Source: Atherix ibis
Taxonomy: Eukaryota > Arthropoda > Insecta > Diptera > Athericidae
NCBI GenBank assembly: GCA_958298945.1
Contig: OY282606.1
Location: 41,615,920 to 41,679,919 of the forward strand
Direction: 5' to 3'
Length of the DNA stretch: 64,000 nucleotides
Both the position numbers and the translations under genes were made by a program. Shown piece by piece: positions 1 through 13,600 of the stretch (position 1 is the first letter of the stretch; every line of letters starts with the position of its first letter). The notes beneath the pieces are model-generated. The model saw only the letters and a list, made by a program, of their open reading frames with translations, had not been told where the DNA came from and did not search any database.

Positions 1-3000
1 AATAAAATTCACAGTTTGACAAAAAATGACGATATTAGCAAATATTTCAGATACTTGCGGGGGCTTGTAATCTCTTGCCAGGGTCATCAAACTATTGTGA
101 GAAATGATAAGCAACTTCCAATTCCAAAAATAGTGAATATGTTTAAATTACTAAAAATATTTTATCAAAAAATATGTATATATCTACAATAACTACTTCA
201 CACATGTTAAATTGAAAGAATTTTAATCTTCTTATTATAAATTTGTCAAAATATTTTTGTACGGCTACTTAAGACTACCAGAAAAAAATATTTCAATAAT
301 AATAAAGAAACTATAAAAAATCATTTTAATCCAACCAAAAATATTGATGTTTTGCTGCTGTTTTTAATTTCTATGAAAGGAGAATTTTTATGAATAAAAT
401 TTTTTTTATTCGAAATGGAAACATTTCCTAAATAATGAATTAAAATGATTTACCCAGCCTCGACCATCTAACAATTCAAGCAACTACAAGGAAAATGAAA
501 GTTGACGATGTTATCCCCTTTCAATTAATGATCGTCTCACCTGGTTACCTTATACTATTCTACAAAAAATATCTAAACAACCAAATGGACACCGACTGAG
601 ATGGTTTTCGAGGTCTTAGTAGTTTGGCGTGTAGGTGTGGTCACATCAGATTTGAACAATTCTGCATTTATCGTACAGGGTACCTGTCACTATTACGGCA
701 AGTGAAAATGAAAATCATTTCGAAATCAATTGCTATTTAATAGTTAATTATTCTCCAATTGAAATCAGTGTAAGTATTCAACTTTCTTATATGTAATCCC
801 GATTTCTCGATAACTCTCACTTTTTAAATCTGTCGTTTCGACAAAAAATCGATATTCGACAATGCCTTGCCTTGTAAATGCGTAAAATATGATCATTGTC
901 ACTATCGAAAAGCAACTTTTTCCTTTCAGACAGTTTAGCGATTCAACATGTATTCGTTTGCAGATTTTTTTTTTTTGTAACAAAAATAAATTTACAACAT
1001 TTTTAATATAAAAACGAAAATTTGATACACAAAAATGAATTCTGATTATGTTAATATCTGGTGAGATATGCTTTATTGATGAAGCAAATTTACCACAAAA
1101 AATATGACCACCCGCTAATAGATTAATTTTTATCTAAATTATGACATAAGATTTTCAGTCTTCTTACAAAAGAGTGAAAGTTATAATAACATAATATTGC
1201 ATTATAAAATTTATACAATTTGTTGTTGAATTAATTGGAAGAAATATTGTGAAAAAAATAATAAATTGTATTAAAAATAATCAGTTTTTAAAAATATGAC
1301 CTAAACTTTTATAAATAGAATATTTTTTATTCCTAAATTATGTAATTTTAATCGTCATTTTTCAAGAAGATGAATTTAATTTTTTATTGTACATTTGGAA
1401 GAGAAATAATAGGGCATCCTAGTGGTTAAAACTACTGTGCACAGTTTAGACATTCTCATCAGTATTTTGTTCAGAAGTTTCTGGTACTGTTTGGCTCTGT
1501 GAATATAACGATAGTCTTGATCCTATTTCTGTCAAGTTCAACCCAATAGTATTAATACGATTTATGTCAAAAGACTGAAGTTACCAATCCATTTCTTCCA
1601 GTTATCCCTTACTGATAATTAACTTATATAATATCTTCAAAGTTTCGACATATTTTTCAGTACGATATGACAGTGGAATATGAATTTTTGCTGAAAAGTG
1701 CAGGATATATAAAAATATTTATGGAATATTTCATTGAGGCTCCTTTTTCATATTTTCCTTAATTCTACAAATATTGCCAACTTTATTTCAATCGGAACAA
1801 CCCCATATCATGATAAAACCTACACAATGTCTCGCAGAAGGCACCAATGACTGTTTCCACTTGATTGTGATAAAGCAATCACTACCAGGAATCAATTGAA
1901 AAAGAAAGCATCTAGTTTGAAATTTCCGAAAATTTTTCCTTAAAACTAGACAAATAGGAATTTTTCTTATGATTTAAAGAATATTCAAAGTAAATTTTTG
2001 TTCAAATAAACAAAATTCAAAAATATCTTAGAGAAGTTTTTAATTAAAATAGTTAACAAATAAATACCGTTCCCAGACTTAATCCTTTTTTTTTATATTT
2101 CGGATATAATGATCCATTTTACATAAAAATAATATTAAAAATCTTTCCGCAATATTGCCAAAAAAAATATGTTACATAAAATTTTAGTAGCATTGCAAAT
2201 CAATTAAGTCTTCGGCGAAAGTTTCTCCACTTACAAGTCGGTTATGTGATCCTCTGCGATGAAATTTTAACTGTCCTTAAAATAAATCATTTCCTATAGT
2301 TTACTTCCATACGGGTGGATCAGTCTCGTGACTTCAGTTCAATAGAAACTTAGTCAACATAATTCGTGGTTATTTAATCTACTTGATAATCTTCAGAATG
2401 CAATTCAATTAAGATGGAATGTTTATACAAGTAGATATAGAGTCAAAGGTGTTCTCCAGTCTATAGAGTAATAAATTGGCAAACTTTTCCCAACAAGCTA
2501 TATAGGAAACTCTTCTCCAATAATGATGGTATGAAAAGTGCAAGGCAACACGCATATTCATTGCCATACAAAACTATGATAATTGCATATAGTTTGAATG
2601 ATTTAAGATGGTTGAATCATGGTGACGAACTTGAACTCGATTCCAATATGTGTTATGCTGTGGCATCATGAATTTATACTGTTTAAATCCAAGTTAAGAA
2701 TTCTCTTAGTTTTCTATTATGCTTTTGAAAAGATCACGGAGGTTTACGCCCGCTTCATAAATCAATCATTCTCAGTACTATTCAATCGAATGACAACTCA
2801 AGGACAGGATTTCAGCTTCGTCTACTCGTAGATGCATAACCCTTAATTTAATAAAACATAAAAATAGTCAATCTGGTAAAAAAAAAAAATTCTCTTTTAT
2901 AGTAAATAATTAAATTTTTAGGTGGCATTAGAGTTTTTGGTCTTTAGTTACGGAAACAATTATCAATTTTATAATTATTCAAAATAAATAGACATTAACA

Positions 3001-4689
3001 ATTTACTAGCATTGATCGCTTAATAACAGAAATTAAGTTGGATGTCCTTCAAAACTCAGTTACTTATTAAATTTAACTAAAAAATATACATGATATTTTT
3101 AGAATTATTATTAAATAAAAATATATTATAGATATATTGGAGAGAGACTTATCCAAAAATGGAATTTTTTTTAAAGATACGTTTTTCTATTTATCCACAT
3201 ATGTATAATATACATAAAATAAATATGCTAACATGCATCTTTTAAATGCAATATTCCACTTATAGAAAAATAGAAATTTTTCACATATTTCATAATGACA
3301 TTTTTATATTTTATTTCGTTTATTTCTTTTTTGGAAATTGTCATATTTTTGACCTTGTAACTTCATCAACAAATTTGTACTTGTACAAGCTTATTTAAAA
3401 CTCAAAATTGACTATAAATCCTACAATGATTTTTTGGTACAATAAACCTGCAAAATAAGTAAGTTAAATGTTCAGTTTCAGTGCCATTTAGTAATATAAT
3501 ATTATGCAATGTATTATTGGAACCATATTAATTGAAATGTGATAAATAGTTTAAGAATATTTCCTATTTCATTATTTCCTATTATAGATAAATAGATTTA
3601 ATCAATGAAAAATATTTTTTTTACATTTAGAGAACAATAAAATAAAACTCAAGTTAACTTCAATATGATTAATAGTTTTTTTTTTTTTAATAAAAAACCT
3701 TGATTAATATTAGCAAAATATTTTGTACATCCATGGCCCCTGTTCATGGATTTTTCTGCAACTTCTTAATTTTAATTTTTCTAATAATTTGTATCTCAAT
3801 ATCTCATAAAATTATAGACTCCATGCTGACAATATTCTTGATTATTATATGAAAATAATACAGAGATTTCGGAAAAATTTACCACAAAAAATATTTAATA
3901 AGAATTTGTACAAATTATTTATTTAAGATTTTTTTTCTAATTTTGTTAACAAAAAATGATTACCCACAGCAAGTGCTTAAAGAAAAAAACAAAAAAAAAT
4001 GCTTTTTTATTGGGAACTTTCAGTAGCAAAAAAAATTGTTGTCCATTAGATATGTTCGATTACGTTAATAACAAATTTACAGCATTGAAAATTCCTATCG
4101 ATATGAATATTATTTGAATGTTAAAAATTCCTATCGATATGAATATAATTTTTCTTTTAATTAATAGGATTTCAGTAGATTCCTTTAAATATGTTTTAAG
4201 AGAATAGTTGGTTCGATTTAAGGATAATTTGTTATTATTGGCAGACATAGATTTAATATATGTACAACTACAACGTTATAAGTATGAATCTTTAAATATA
4301 TAGGAGGACTTATTAAAGGATCTTCCTCTTATCGTTAATATATTAAGAAAATACTCCTATAAGTAAATACGATATATTCAAAGAAAGATATGTGTATGTA
4401 CGCCCATTCTCCATGGATAAAAGCCCATAACCTTTATTAATTATGAACTTATTTTAAGGATGGAAGGATTATTTTCAATTTGAAATAAAAAAGCCATTTT
4501 TTTTACAAATTTAAGACTAAATTAACATTTTTAGTGAAGGGTAATACAAAGGCAATTTCATAACTTTTTTTTAAGTCATTTTAGATTAAATTAAAACACA
4601 GTAATTTAATTGACCAAAAACCCTCACATAGACTTTGGAATTATATATGAGAAAAAAAGTTCGAAAAAATACCCACCGCTAGGCTTGTA
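1..4689. other. AT-rich intergenic DNA, no gene seen
   Basis: Very AT-rich sequence with many A and T homopolymer runs. The few open frames here are short (about 60-70 codons) and without recognisable motifs. The stretch around 2.23-2.84 kb is less AT-rich and may be an old unrecognised repeat, but I could not assign it. A small direct repeat at 4.09-4.15 kb is listed separately. Confidence 0.6.
4088..4150. repeat. short direct repeat, period 36 bp
   Basis: The block ATTCCTATCGATATGAATAT occurs twice 36 bp apart (first ATT at 4091, second at 4127), separated by AT-rich sequence. It looks like a local duplication; no element ends are visible. Confidence 0.8.
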
Positions 4690-5000
4690 GTGGATATCTA
4701 CCCTTTTCGATGCCATTTTTCAACAAACTCTCATATATTTTCGGGTTAGTTTCAATAATTTTTATTATCGTTAACCTTCTCCTTTAAGTATCACCACACG
4801 AAGAAATCAGTTTAATCTGGGGGACGAAAGGCGCAGTTAAATCTAGAGCCAACCAACATCATCCCTTTTGAAATGGCGTCGTTTTGTTGAAAGCACGTGT
4901 TGTCCAATCTCTCTGTATCGCTACCAATCACCCAGTTATCGTAACTGCACTACCAGCAGTGACCTCGAAGAAATACGGAGTTAAGTTTGTTTGTGATTTG
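4690..5000 (-). pseudogene. fragment of Tc1/mariner-related DDE transposase (family of the 32.8 kb element)
   Basis: Minus-strand translation gives pieces typical of the second and third catalytic blocks of this insect transposase family: a CFQQNDA stretch (usual WFQQDGA, carrying the second catalytic Asp, here Asn), then FRPP, TDFFVWWYLKEKV and NDNK, matching the PPRSCDLTPLDFFLWGYLK-type block and the basic stretch after it. Stops and frame breaks interrupt it, the N-terminal half is missing and no terminal repeats were found. The element whose ends survive at 32.83-34.07 kb carries the same blocks. This is a dead internal fragment. Confidence 0.72.
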
Positions 5001-6984
5001 CCCATAGACTTTCACATCTCGAGAATTGGCTATTTTGTTTATTAAGGAAGCAGCTTAGGTCAAAATGCACTTTGTCCTTCATTACGAATTTCCTGTAAAA
5101 ATCATAGTCTTGTCTATGGAAATCTAAAACGTATTTTTACTCCACTGCCGCAGGCGCATTTGATCTCTGGGCTAAAGTTCCTGTATAACTTGAAGTTTTT
5201 ACAGATATAAATGCAAATATTTATGCAAAGTATTACTCCCATAATTTAAGAAAGATCCAATTCATGTGTGCAAGTTCTTATGGATAACCCAAGACTTTCT
5301 GATATATTTTCGCATCCGAATCTAAGATGGCACTGTGCTATGTTCTTCAAAATTATTTACCATACGATAGAAAGTGCAATTCGATATCACGTTATATCGA
5401 CCCAATTTTTCACGTAATTTTTTGGGCATCACAGTTATTGATGATTAATATTTGTAAAATATTTTTACAATCGTTAAATATTGTTGAATTTATAAGGCTC
5501 TACAATAATTTATACTTTGTCTAGTTTTTATAATTGTCAAATATAAACTGACAGAATAATAGACAATCAAAATGGCATTACATTAAATTTATAAAACTAT
5601 TTTTGGAACACCCTATTTAAGCAAGTTCCCAATAATAAATAATCGCATAAATAAAACTTATTCAGTAAATCCACCCAACTTTGGTTTTTAAACAAAATTC
5701 TAACCAATCATGAATATTTCCTTTTCTTATTGTATGGAATATTTATTTTCTTTATTTTAAAAAAATGCTAAATTTTAAATAAAATCAGATAAGATATTAA
5801 ACTAACATTAATTTTGATTATTTTATTCAGATACATTTTTTGTATATGGACCGATAATAAATACTTGGCATTTGTTTAATGTAATTGCAGTACCATTAAT
5901 TTAAGCACCCCAAACTAAATATCTCCACTTAGACAATAGTTGATTGAGAAATATTTTATGTAGAAAAGATTTTCACTCCTTTGGCTAGATTCAATCATTT
6001 TATGAGACGAAATTTGCAAAATTTTCAAATAAACATGATCGGTTTTAGCCAATACAACCCGGTTGGTATAAGCTTTTATGGCCAGGCAAATCTTTTGGTT
6101 TTGTTTCGTATTGTCGGTGAAATCTTGAATTCATGTTCGCCATCTACGTGCTTTCCGATATTTTAATCTCTTGGTCAATTCGAAATAAATGTAAAACAAT
6201 TAGCAATTTGTTATGCGAACAAAGCCATTTAACTAAATTTATCTGATGCTAATACAAAGTGAAAATATAAAGTTTTTTGTACAATACGATAGTTTCGTTT
6301 CTTGGAATTTATTACAATATATTTTTTATTTTTGGCAACCGATTTATTTCGATTTTTTTTTAGATTTTTGCATTAACGTCAAACTACCTAATCAACCTTG
6401 AAGTGGTCGATTTCAAAATAATATGTAAAAAGAATTTATTTTTTTGATACAAGTTCCGGTAAATTTATTTCTTTTTTTTTTTTAAAACTGAGTAGAAATG
6501 TATTTATCATACTGGAATTTCACTTTTAAATATTATTTTTATAACAAAAATCTATAAGAAAATATTTTCATTTAGAAAAAAATATAATATAAATGCCAAT
6601 TTCAGGTGACAGGGCTCAGAATAATATAAATATAAGTCAGGGCTCAATTTTTTTTTTCAGACAACCAAAGCTTATTGGACAAATATAAAGAAAATACTAG
6701 GAAGAACATAGGCAGGATCTACTACGTGCAGGGAAAAATTTTAAGATCAAGTAGCTGCAGAAAAAATTTCAAGCAATGAAGAAGATAATCAAAACTTCTC
6801 AAAATATAATTAATTAAGCTCAAAGAATTTAATTTATATAAATAAATTATTCAGAACTCGGTTATTCAGTTCTAATGTTCAAGAAGGCGGCTGTTGATAA
6901 TCATAAAACATCTTTTCCTTTCTTCCAGGTCATTGACAATACACACCATAAACTGTATTGTGGAATTTTTCTACTTAAAAGCTC
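5001..6984. other. intergenic DNA, no gene seen
   Basis: AT-rich, with two open stretches of 61-65 codons (5327-5524 and 5981-6166, plus strand) that show no motif. I see no promoter, RNA gene or repeat structure worth naming. Confidence 0.55.
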
Positions 6985-7430
6985 CCCCTTCTGTAAGGAG
7001 CCGTGGGTAATTAGGATGGCAGTTGAGAATGCATTTCAGTATTCGTGAATCGAATAATAATCCGGTGCTCAATGTGATTCATCCCAACAATAGAAATTTT
7101 CGATTTGCATTGGGTTCCCAATAATGTTGGCATCCTGGGCTATAAATGGGCTGATAGTTTGGCAGGGAAGGTACTCCATCGTCCTGTGCTTATTTAAATC
7201 CCTAACTTGTCTAGCAATTAACATTCCATTTTCGAGCCCCCTTTGAAATTTGCTTAAACATTTAAATATATTCAACAAATTTTAACAATCTTTAAAGTTT
7301 CCCTTCAATTAACTTACAACCAAAATTTTAACGCAGGCCGGCAACGCAAAAACACACGAGACATGGAGTCGCCAAAGGCCTCATGGTTATGGCACTATAA
7401 ATGACCTCTGGCTCTTGACTCAGAAACCTT
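6985..7430 (+). mobile_element. truncated copy of the I-like non-LTR retrotransposon (RNase H to 3' UTR)
   Basis: The plus strand encodes a degenerate RNase H C-terminal half: a Glu/Trp-Ala-Ile-like stretch near 7000, then LHWVPNNVGILG and KWADSLAGK around 7095-7170, matching the HW.PGH.GI.GNE.AD.LAGK block of RNase H in I-group elements. Further downstream, 7371-7425 is clearly similar, in reverse orientation, to 54826-54885, the 3' untranslated end of the large element at 54.8-64 kb. The tail-domain coding seen in that element is absent here, so this copy is internally deleted as well as 5'-truncated. Confidence 0.75.
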
Positions 7431-9156
7431 ATGTCATATATTTTTTAAATATTTTATAATTAATTGCACTATTACAAATTTTAAAGTGATATAAAGTGAA
7501 AAATATTGAATTTTTATTATTTTTCAACATCATAAAAACTATTGGAAACTTTTAAAATGTTTGTAATAAAACTGAGGATCGAAATTATTAAAATTGCGAA
7601 TTTATACAATATTATTATTAATTATTGTTAAAGCATACTGTTTACTACCGCATTTCTTAATAATATTGGTTTTTTGCATAAAATATGTTTGAGCTCAATC
7701 AAATATGATTTGTAAATATTTTCAAAATATTTTATATTGTAGAAAATTCATAGCATTTTAAAATTAAAAAAGCTTTGAAATTAAGAAATGATAAAAATAT
7801 TATTTAATAAACAAAACAACGTGCATTAATCAAATAAAAATGCATTATTATAAATAATATAGTATTTTATAAATGTTTATAGTTTTTAAGTCATATAAAA
7901 CTATAAATATATAAAAAATAAATTAAAAAATTATATTATTTTTTTAAATCCTTGATATTTGATAAACAAATTCGAATTTTTTATGGAATTAAAATTTGTG
8001 AAATGAAGAAAACATAATTGAAAAATTTTGAAGCTTTATATAATTGTTATTCAAAAAATATATAATATATTCAAAAATATCTTCAAAATACACAAATAAC
8101 TCTGATTATAGAAAAACTTTCATTAAAAATATACATATAAAATATGTTGACTTTTCTCCCATTTGGAGCTTAATAAAAACTGACAATTTAAAAGTCACAT
8201 CAAATTTAAAATGGAAATAGATTTTATAAATATATTTTTTGTTAAGATTAAAATTTATTGTAATCTAAAGTTTTATTTCGTAACACATAAATAATACGAC
8301 TCCGATTCCCCATATTTTATTATAATGTCAACATTTTACTATAAATCATTTTTGAATATTATTTGCCCAAAGATACAAAAAACTACTCAAATTGTATTAA
8401 AATTAGTCAGTATTCGAATTAAATTGTGCAATTTGAACATTTTGCATAACAACATTAACAAAAGTTGACTAAAAATGAAAATTCAACACTATTTTATATG
8501 GTGAGGAGGTCTTAACACCTACGCGCACCAATTTTTCAAGCAAATCCATACAATTTTTGGTTTAATGCCATGAAGCACAGATCTTTTTAAATTACGCCCC
8601 CTTCCCCTTACCGGTACCTTGACAATTATTCTCTTATGAAAGATAAATGAAAGATTAAAGTTTATAGATAAGTTTTTTTTCTGTACATAAAGTACTTCTT
8701 ACAAAATTTTTTAGACTCTTTTATTATATACTTGTAGTTTGATATGAGCAGTAGTTTCGTAAAAAGCTCATAAATGTTCATGTTTACGTAAAATTACAAA
8801 TTTTCTATAGATTTTGACATTTTTTCACTGACTTGAAATTTAAATTTGGACATTTTGTAATTCCAGTAGTTAATAAACATATCCAAATGCGGTCGTTTGG
8901 TTCAATGAAACAATCTCATGAATAAAAAGGAATGCTACTTACTATTGGTAAAAAAAAATACCAATCATTATTATTGACAAGTAAAAAAAAAAATTAAATT
9001 TTGACATCAACTATTTTCATGGTGATCATAAATATTACTTTTCTGTATGATCTTTTGATAAATGTCACTTAAATTCACATCTGCGGTTGAGGAAAAAAAT
9101 GTCCACTTCGAGATTTAAACTCATTAATCCTAATTTAAACGAGTCGCCTACTCTCG

Positions 9157-9438
9157 ATGGCATCTAAAATATTGGTTGTATTTGTATTTATGCTCCTACT
9201 TTTTATCTTACTAAGCATGTTGACTTCTAAGAGTTTAAATGTCCGTTCAAAATGTGGTGTATTTTTTTTCTCTAGATATGAAACTTATACACGTTTTTAT
9301 CCGGAGTTTATGCTGTTAAGAGAAGGAATGTACAGTCGTGCCACCATGTGTACCAGTGTACGTCCAAACATTGTAACGAAGAAAATTTCTCCTAAGATAA
9401 ACATCGAACTTACTTCTTATGATTTTCTATTCTTCTAA
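9157..9438 (+). CDS. unrecognised 93-codon open frame with a hydrophobic N-terminus
   Basis: It starts at an ATG and encodes 93 residues. Residues 5-23 are almost entirely Val/Phe/Leu/Ile/Met, as in a signal peptide or single membrane segment, followed by a polar stretch with several Arg, Tyr and two Cys residues. I recognise no family. In AT-rich DNA a run of hydrophobic codons arises easily by chance, and there is no clear splice partner, promoter or polyadenylation context, so it is probably not a gene. A small secreted peptide cannot be excluded. Confidence 0.15.
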   Translation: MASKILVVFVFMLLLFILLSMLTSKSLNVRSKCGVFFFSRYETYTRFYPEFMLLREGMYSRATMCTSVRPNIVTKKISPKINIELTSYDFLFF

Positions 9439-9815
9439 TTCGATTTTGGTGTCCCCTGCATCATAACTGATCCCGAATTATATGGAACCGAACCACTCTG
9501 CCAGATATCATTGAAGGCGTGCTTAGTAAAAGTGCGGCACCGATCGTTAAATCGATCATTAGACACAATCATGGTACTCGTAAGTAAGCCCATAGTACCA
9601 TTTCCCTTCAATCATTTATTATTTCAATTCAATTCGATTCATATCTATTCCAACTCCCTTCCGCTCTGTAGTTACAATCTCTTTTGATCATATACTTGCT
9701 TTTACGAACAAGATTTGAACCTACCAAGAAAAACGTTATTGCATGACTTTTTGAGGGTGGAATTGGAATAAACGCAAAATTATTATTTTCCTAATGAATT
9801 GGATAATATTCTTTA

Positions 9816-9866
9816 AAAAATTCTACAATTAAAACAGTTTAAAAATTCTACAATTAAAATAGTTTA
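9816..9866. repeat. tandem duplication, period 25 bp
   Basis: The unit containing TTCTACAATTAAAA and GTTTAA is present twice in a row, starting near 9816 and 9841, with one C/T difference. A simple local duplication in AT-rich DNA. Confidence 0.8.
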
Positions 9867-10379
9867 ACATAACCAACATTGTATAGTAATTCCGTAAATT
9901 TTTTTTAAATTAATCACTTGGTAATTTTTTTAAGAATAAAATTATATACTGAATGATCTCTGCTCCAGAGCTCAAAGTACCTTAAATAAGCTTTAAGAAC
10001 CCAATTTTATCTACGTGGAACGCCATATATATGAAATTTTTTAATTTAAAAAAATAACGTATATATCATTCACATCAAACTTCAGAACTTTCTATCTTAC
10101 TGTCAGTTTTATTTAATGTAAGGTTTCCAATTTTTTCATGAAAAGATAGACGCCTGAACAAAGCTTCAGAAAAAAAAACAATATATTACTCTTATTGAAA
10201 AACTCTGTATATTGAAAAATAAAATTATGTCCAAAACCGGCCATGTGTCAACTATTTTTTTAGAGTAATGCTAAAAGATACACAATAATATGATTGCCAG
10301 AAGTTTTCACGAACTGAATAATAATAATTGTTATTACAACCGATTTTTTTAACCAGGACAGAAATGAAATTAATGATTA

Positions 10380-10697
10380 ATGCACCCTTTAGTTCTGATT
10401 TGTGAGATTGATAATTCATTTTCCAACGTCAAAAATAAAATGAATGGGATACGTTTTTTATCACCTAAAGAAGTTATCGAATGCTATAAGACAACTATTT
10501 TTCGTGTATTACCTTCTGAGTGGCAGTACTGTTTTAAGGACTGGTTGGAACGAATGACAAACTGTATCAATTCGTTTATTATTTTCTTCAAACATCTACA
10601 GAAAACACCGCATTACGATTTCGATATAAAATTTAGCGAAATAGTTTCGATAATTTCTATTTTTAAAGCTTATATAAAAATATTATATTATTTTTAA
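10380..10697 (+). pseudogene. C-terminal fragment of a mariner-like transposase
   Basis: A 105-codon open frame. Residues about 14-72 follow the C-terminus of mariner-type transposases of the kind ending in a FFLFPK.KNK.RG.RF, EEA, SEW..CF..W..RM..CI block: visible here are SFSNVKNKMNGIRF, SPKEV, LPSEWQYCF, DWLERM and NCI. The usual G.YFE ending is altered. Everything N-terminal, including the catalytic Asp residues, is missing, and the last third of the frame is unrelated AT-rich read-through. No terminal repeats were found. I infer an old, 5'-truncated remnant. Confidence 0.75.
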
Positions 10698-13600
10698 AAA
10701 GTTACCGAAAATATATTAAAATCAAGATAATAAAATGTATTTTCTATGTACAAGCATATTGCTTATAAGTTATTATTTTTTCTAATATATAATTTTTTAT
10801 TGAAATATTAGCTTTGAAAAGATAATTTCTAACTAACGAGTTATTATACACTCTAAGATCTTTATTATGGTCCTAACAATTTCATCAAAATAAATGCAGA
10901 CTACAATGAAGCATATAAATCCGGTTAAAAATAAAAGCAACATTTTTAATAGGAATATGACATTCACTAGAATACAAGTCAATAATTTCTATTTTTGGTA
11001 ACACCTAAAAGGAAGTTAACAGATCCATTAAATTTATGATTTTTAGTATCTACATAAGATAATACTTTATTTAAATCTGTCTAATAGAAAAACAAAAATT
11101 ATTGGGCAGTTATTATTTTTTTCTAAAAGGGTAATAATCCATTGATTGGTATGTGCCGACATAATATATCTTTGCTGATAAAACTTTAATATATTAGAAA
11201 TTTAATTGACGACTATAGGAAGCTATAAAAGCCATAAAAATTAATTTTTAACTAATCCCTAAAGCACAAAATATTGAAGATATATATTTTTTCTGAATTG
11301 GATTTAAGGATCTATGTCACTTTACTGATTATAAATCACGATTTCAATTTTTTTTAAATAAATAATTTCATTATCTTTACGAAATATTTATAAATATGTT
11401 AGTTAAAATTATATTAAAACTTATCACGTAATACTATCTATTAGAATTTATTTGGGAGGGGCATTCTTATGAGCTCTGAATTTGAATATTCTTATTTTTA
11501 TTACTTATCGTAGGTTGAACCAAAATGCGAATTTTTGGACTACGTACGATTTTTGAATTTACCAGCAAATTTTGGCAATTTCAATTATATTTTTGTTTTA
11601 CATTCTATTTTTATTTTAAACTCTTTTAAAATATTCTATTCAATTTGAAAACCTGTAGAATTTAGATTACAAAAAAAATGTTGGTTATTGTTCAAATTAT
11701 CTTTTGACTTAACTGTAATAAAATACCAACAAAAAAATTTTATTTTGAGAGTATAAAATTTTAACTGAAATTAAAATAAAATCAAGAAAAAATTTTAAAA
11801 CTTTTCTAACAATTAAAAAATATATATAATTAAAAATAAATAATCTTAAATATCTCTTTCACCAATATACGAATGTGTACGATTTTATAAGAAAACCTTC
11901 AAAAAGGAGCATTAATAGTTTTGGATCAGAATTATGCAAGGTTTTGTCATTTAGATCAATTAACTATTTTGAAATTTCAACATTTAAAGATTCCAAATTG
12001 ACATAAATCGGATTAAGTATGGTTCACCAATTAAAAAACTGTCTTTATTATTATGCTATAATATCTAAAAAATTTCAAATACATAATATTACCATCCTTC
12101 ATAAAATTTCTGAATCATTTTGAATTTTTAAATTAAGATAACCATCATAATAATTATTTTGTTTTATTTCAAATAGTATAAATGAAATAATTAGCAAAAT
12201 AATTGTGTATAGAAGTTAGTAAAAAATTCATCTAACTTGAATAGCTTATAAATTGCTCAATAAATATTTCCAAGATATAATTTATTGATAAAGATCTATG
12301 GTATACAGATTTTGTTATCTATTTTAAAAACTTAGTACCTAGGTAAGAAGTAAATTATTTCTTATATTAAATACTAATTATCATGGCTAATTGTTTTTTT
12401 TTTTAAATGTAAATATATGACTTCAATTTTCTTAGGCATATGAATAAAAGAAGGAAGTAATATTAAAAATAAGGCTGCTATTGGGTATATAAATAGACTT
12501 TGCTAGTTAACCGGTTCAAAATATTGTATTTTCTATTAATTTTTTGGCATTGAAGTAACCAAAATTGTTTCTAAAATAAACGTAAATCTTATAAAGATTT
12601 CAGTTTCATGGATGAGAATTTTAACGAAACAGAAAAATTCAATAAAGGAAAGCAAATATATTGTTGCCTATATTTTATTTGTAAAAAAAACCGCGTGAGA
12701 AATTTAACACCACAAACTACACAATAAACAATATTTTATGTATTTTTTGAATTTCAGTTAGTTAAGCATGAAATATTAGGACAAATCATATTAATGATAA
12801 TGATTTATCATTCATCATTCATTAGATTAATTATTGTAAATAAATCAAACCAAAAAGTTTTCTATTTAAAGACAACGCAATCGACCATGTATTGATTTGA
12901 AAATTAATTGTCTAAAATTTATAGTAGGCTGTTTGAGTTATTTCTTTTAAAAATAAAAGATCATTATTACTTACTTCAGATTTTTCAACTTTTTTTAAAA
13001 ATATTTATAGTGTTAAATTCGTAAAATTATAGTTAAATTCGTAAAAAAAAAACCAATTGGACATTATCTCTTGAAATTGAAAAAGATATTATGAAAAATT
13101 TTTTTCCAGATCCGTAATAATTTAAAATTTTTTTTAATTTTATTAATTATGGAATTCTAAAAAAAAAATAGTTTAAGAAAAAACTTTTAAATTAAATAAT
13201 AATAAATATTTATTCGACCCGGAATTCCGTCAAACACTTTTGATAATCGCTAGCAACATCTGTCAACATTTGTTGCCAGCTATTAATTCTCAACATTTCA
13301 GATAACTTTTAATGAGCAAGAATAATTTTTAAAAAGTTAATTTATTGTTTATTGAGATTTTTAGTTTTTATATTTATTTATATTTTGTAAACGGAAAGTA
13401 AAAAAAAATTAAATAATGGGAACTACACCCATTCAATGTAAATTTTAAAGAAATTTCCTCAAACTAAAATAATTTATTGTAATTTTTAAAAACATTTTTT
13501 TATCGAGATGAATTAAGTTTATTCGATACGAAAGTTACATTTTTCTTGAAGTTATTTTTGGTTTTCTTAAAAATCTGTTAAATAGTATTTTAGGCCAAAA

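Larger units (their letters stand above)
7431..10379. other. intergenic DNA
   Basis: Mostly extremely AT-rich. One open frame with a hydrophobic start (9157-9438) and one short tandem duplication (9816-9865) are listed separately. Nothing else was recognised. Confidence 0.55.
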
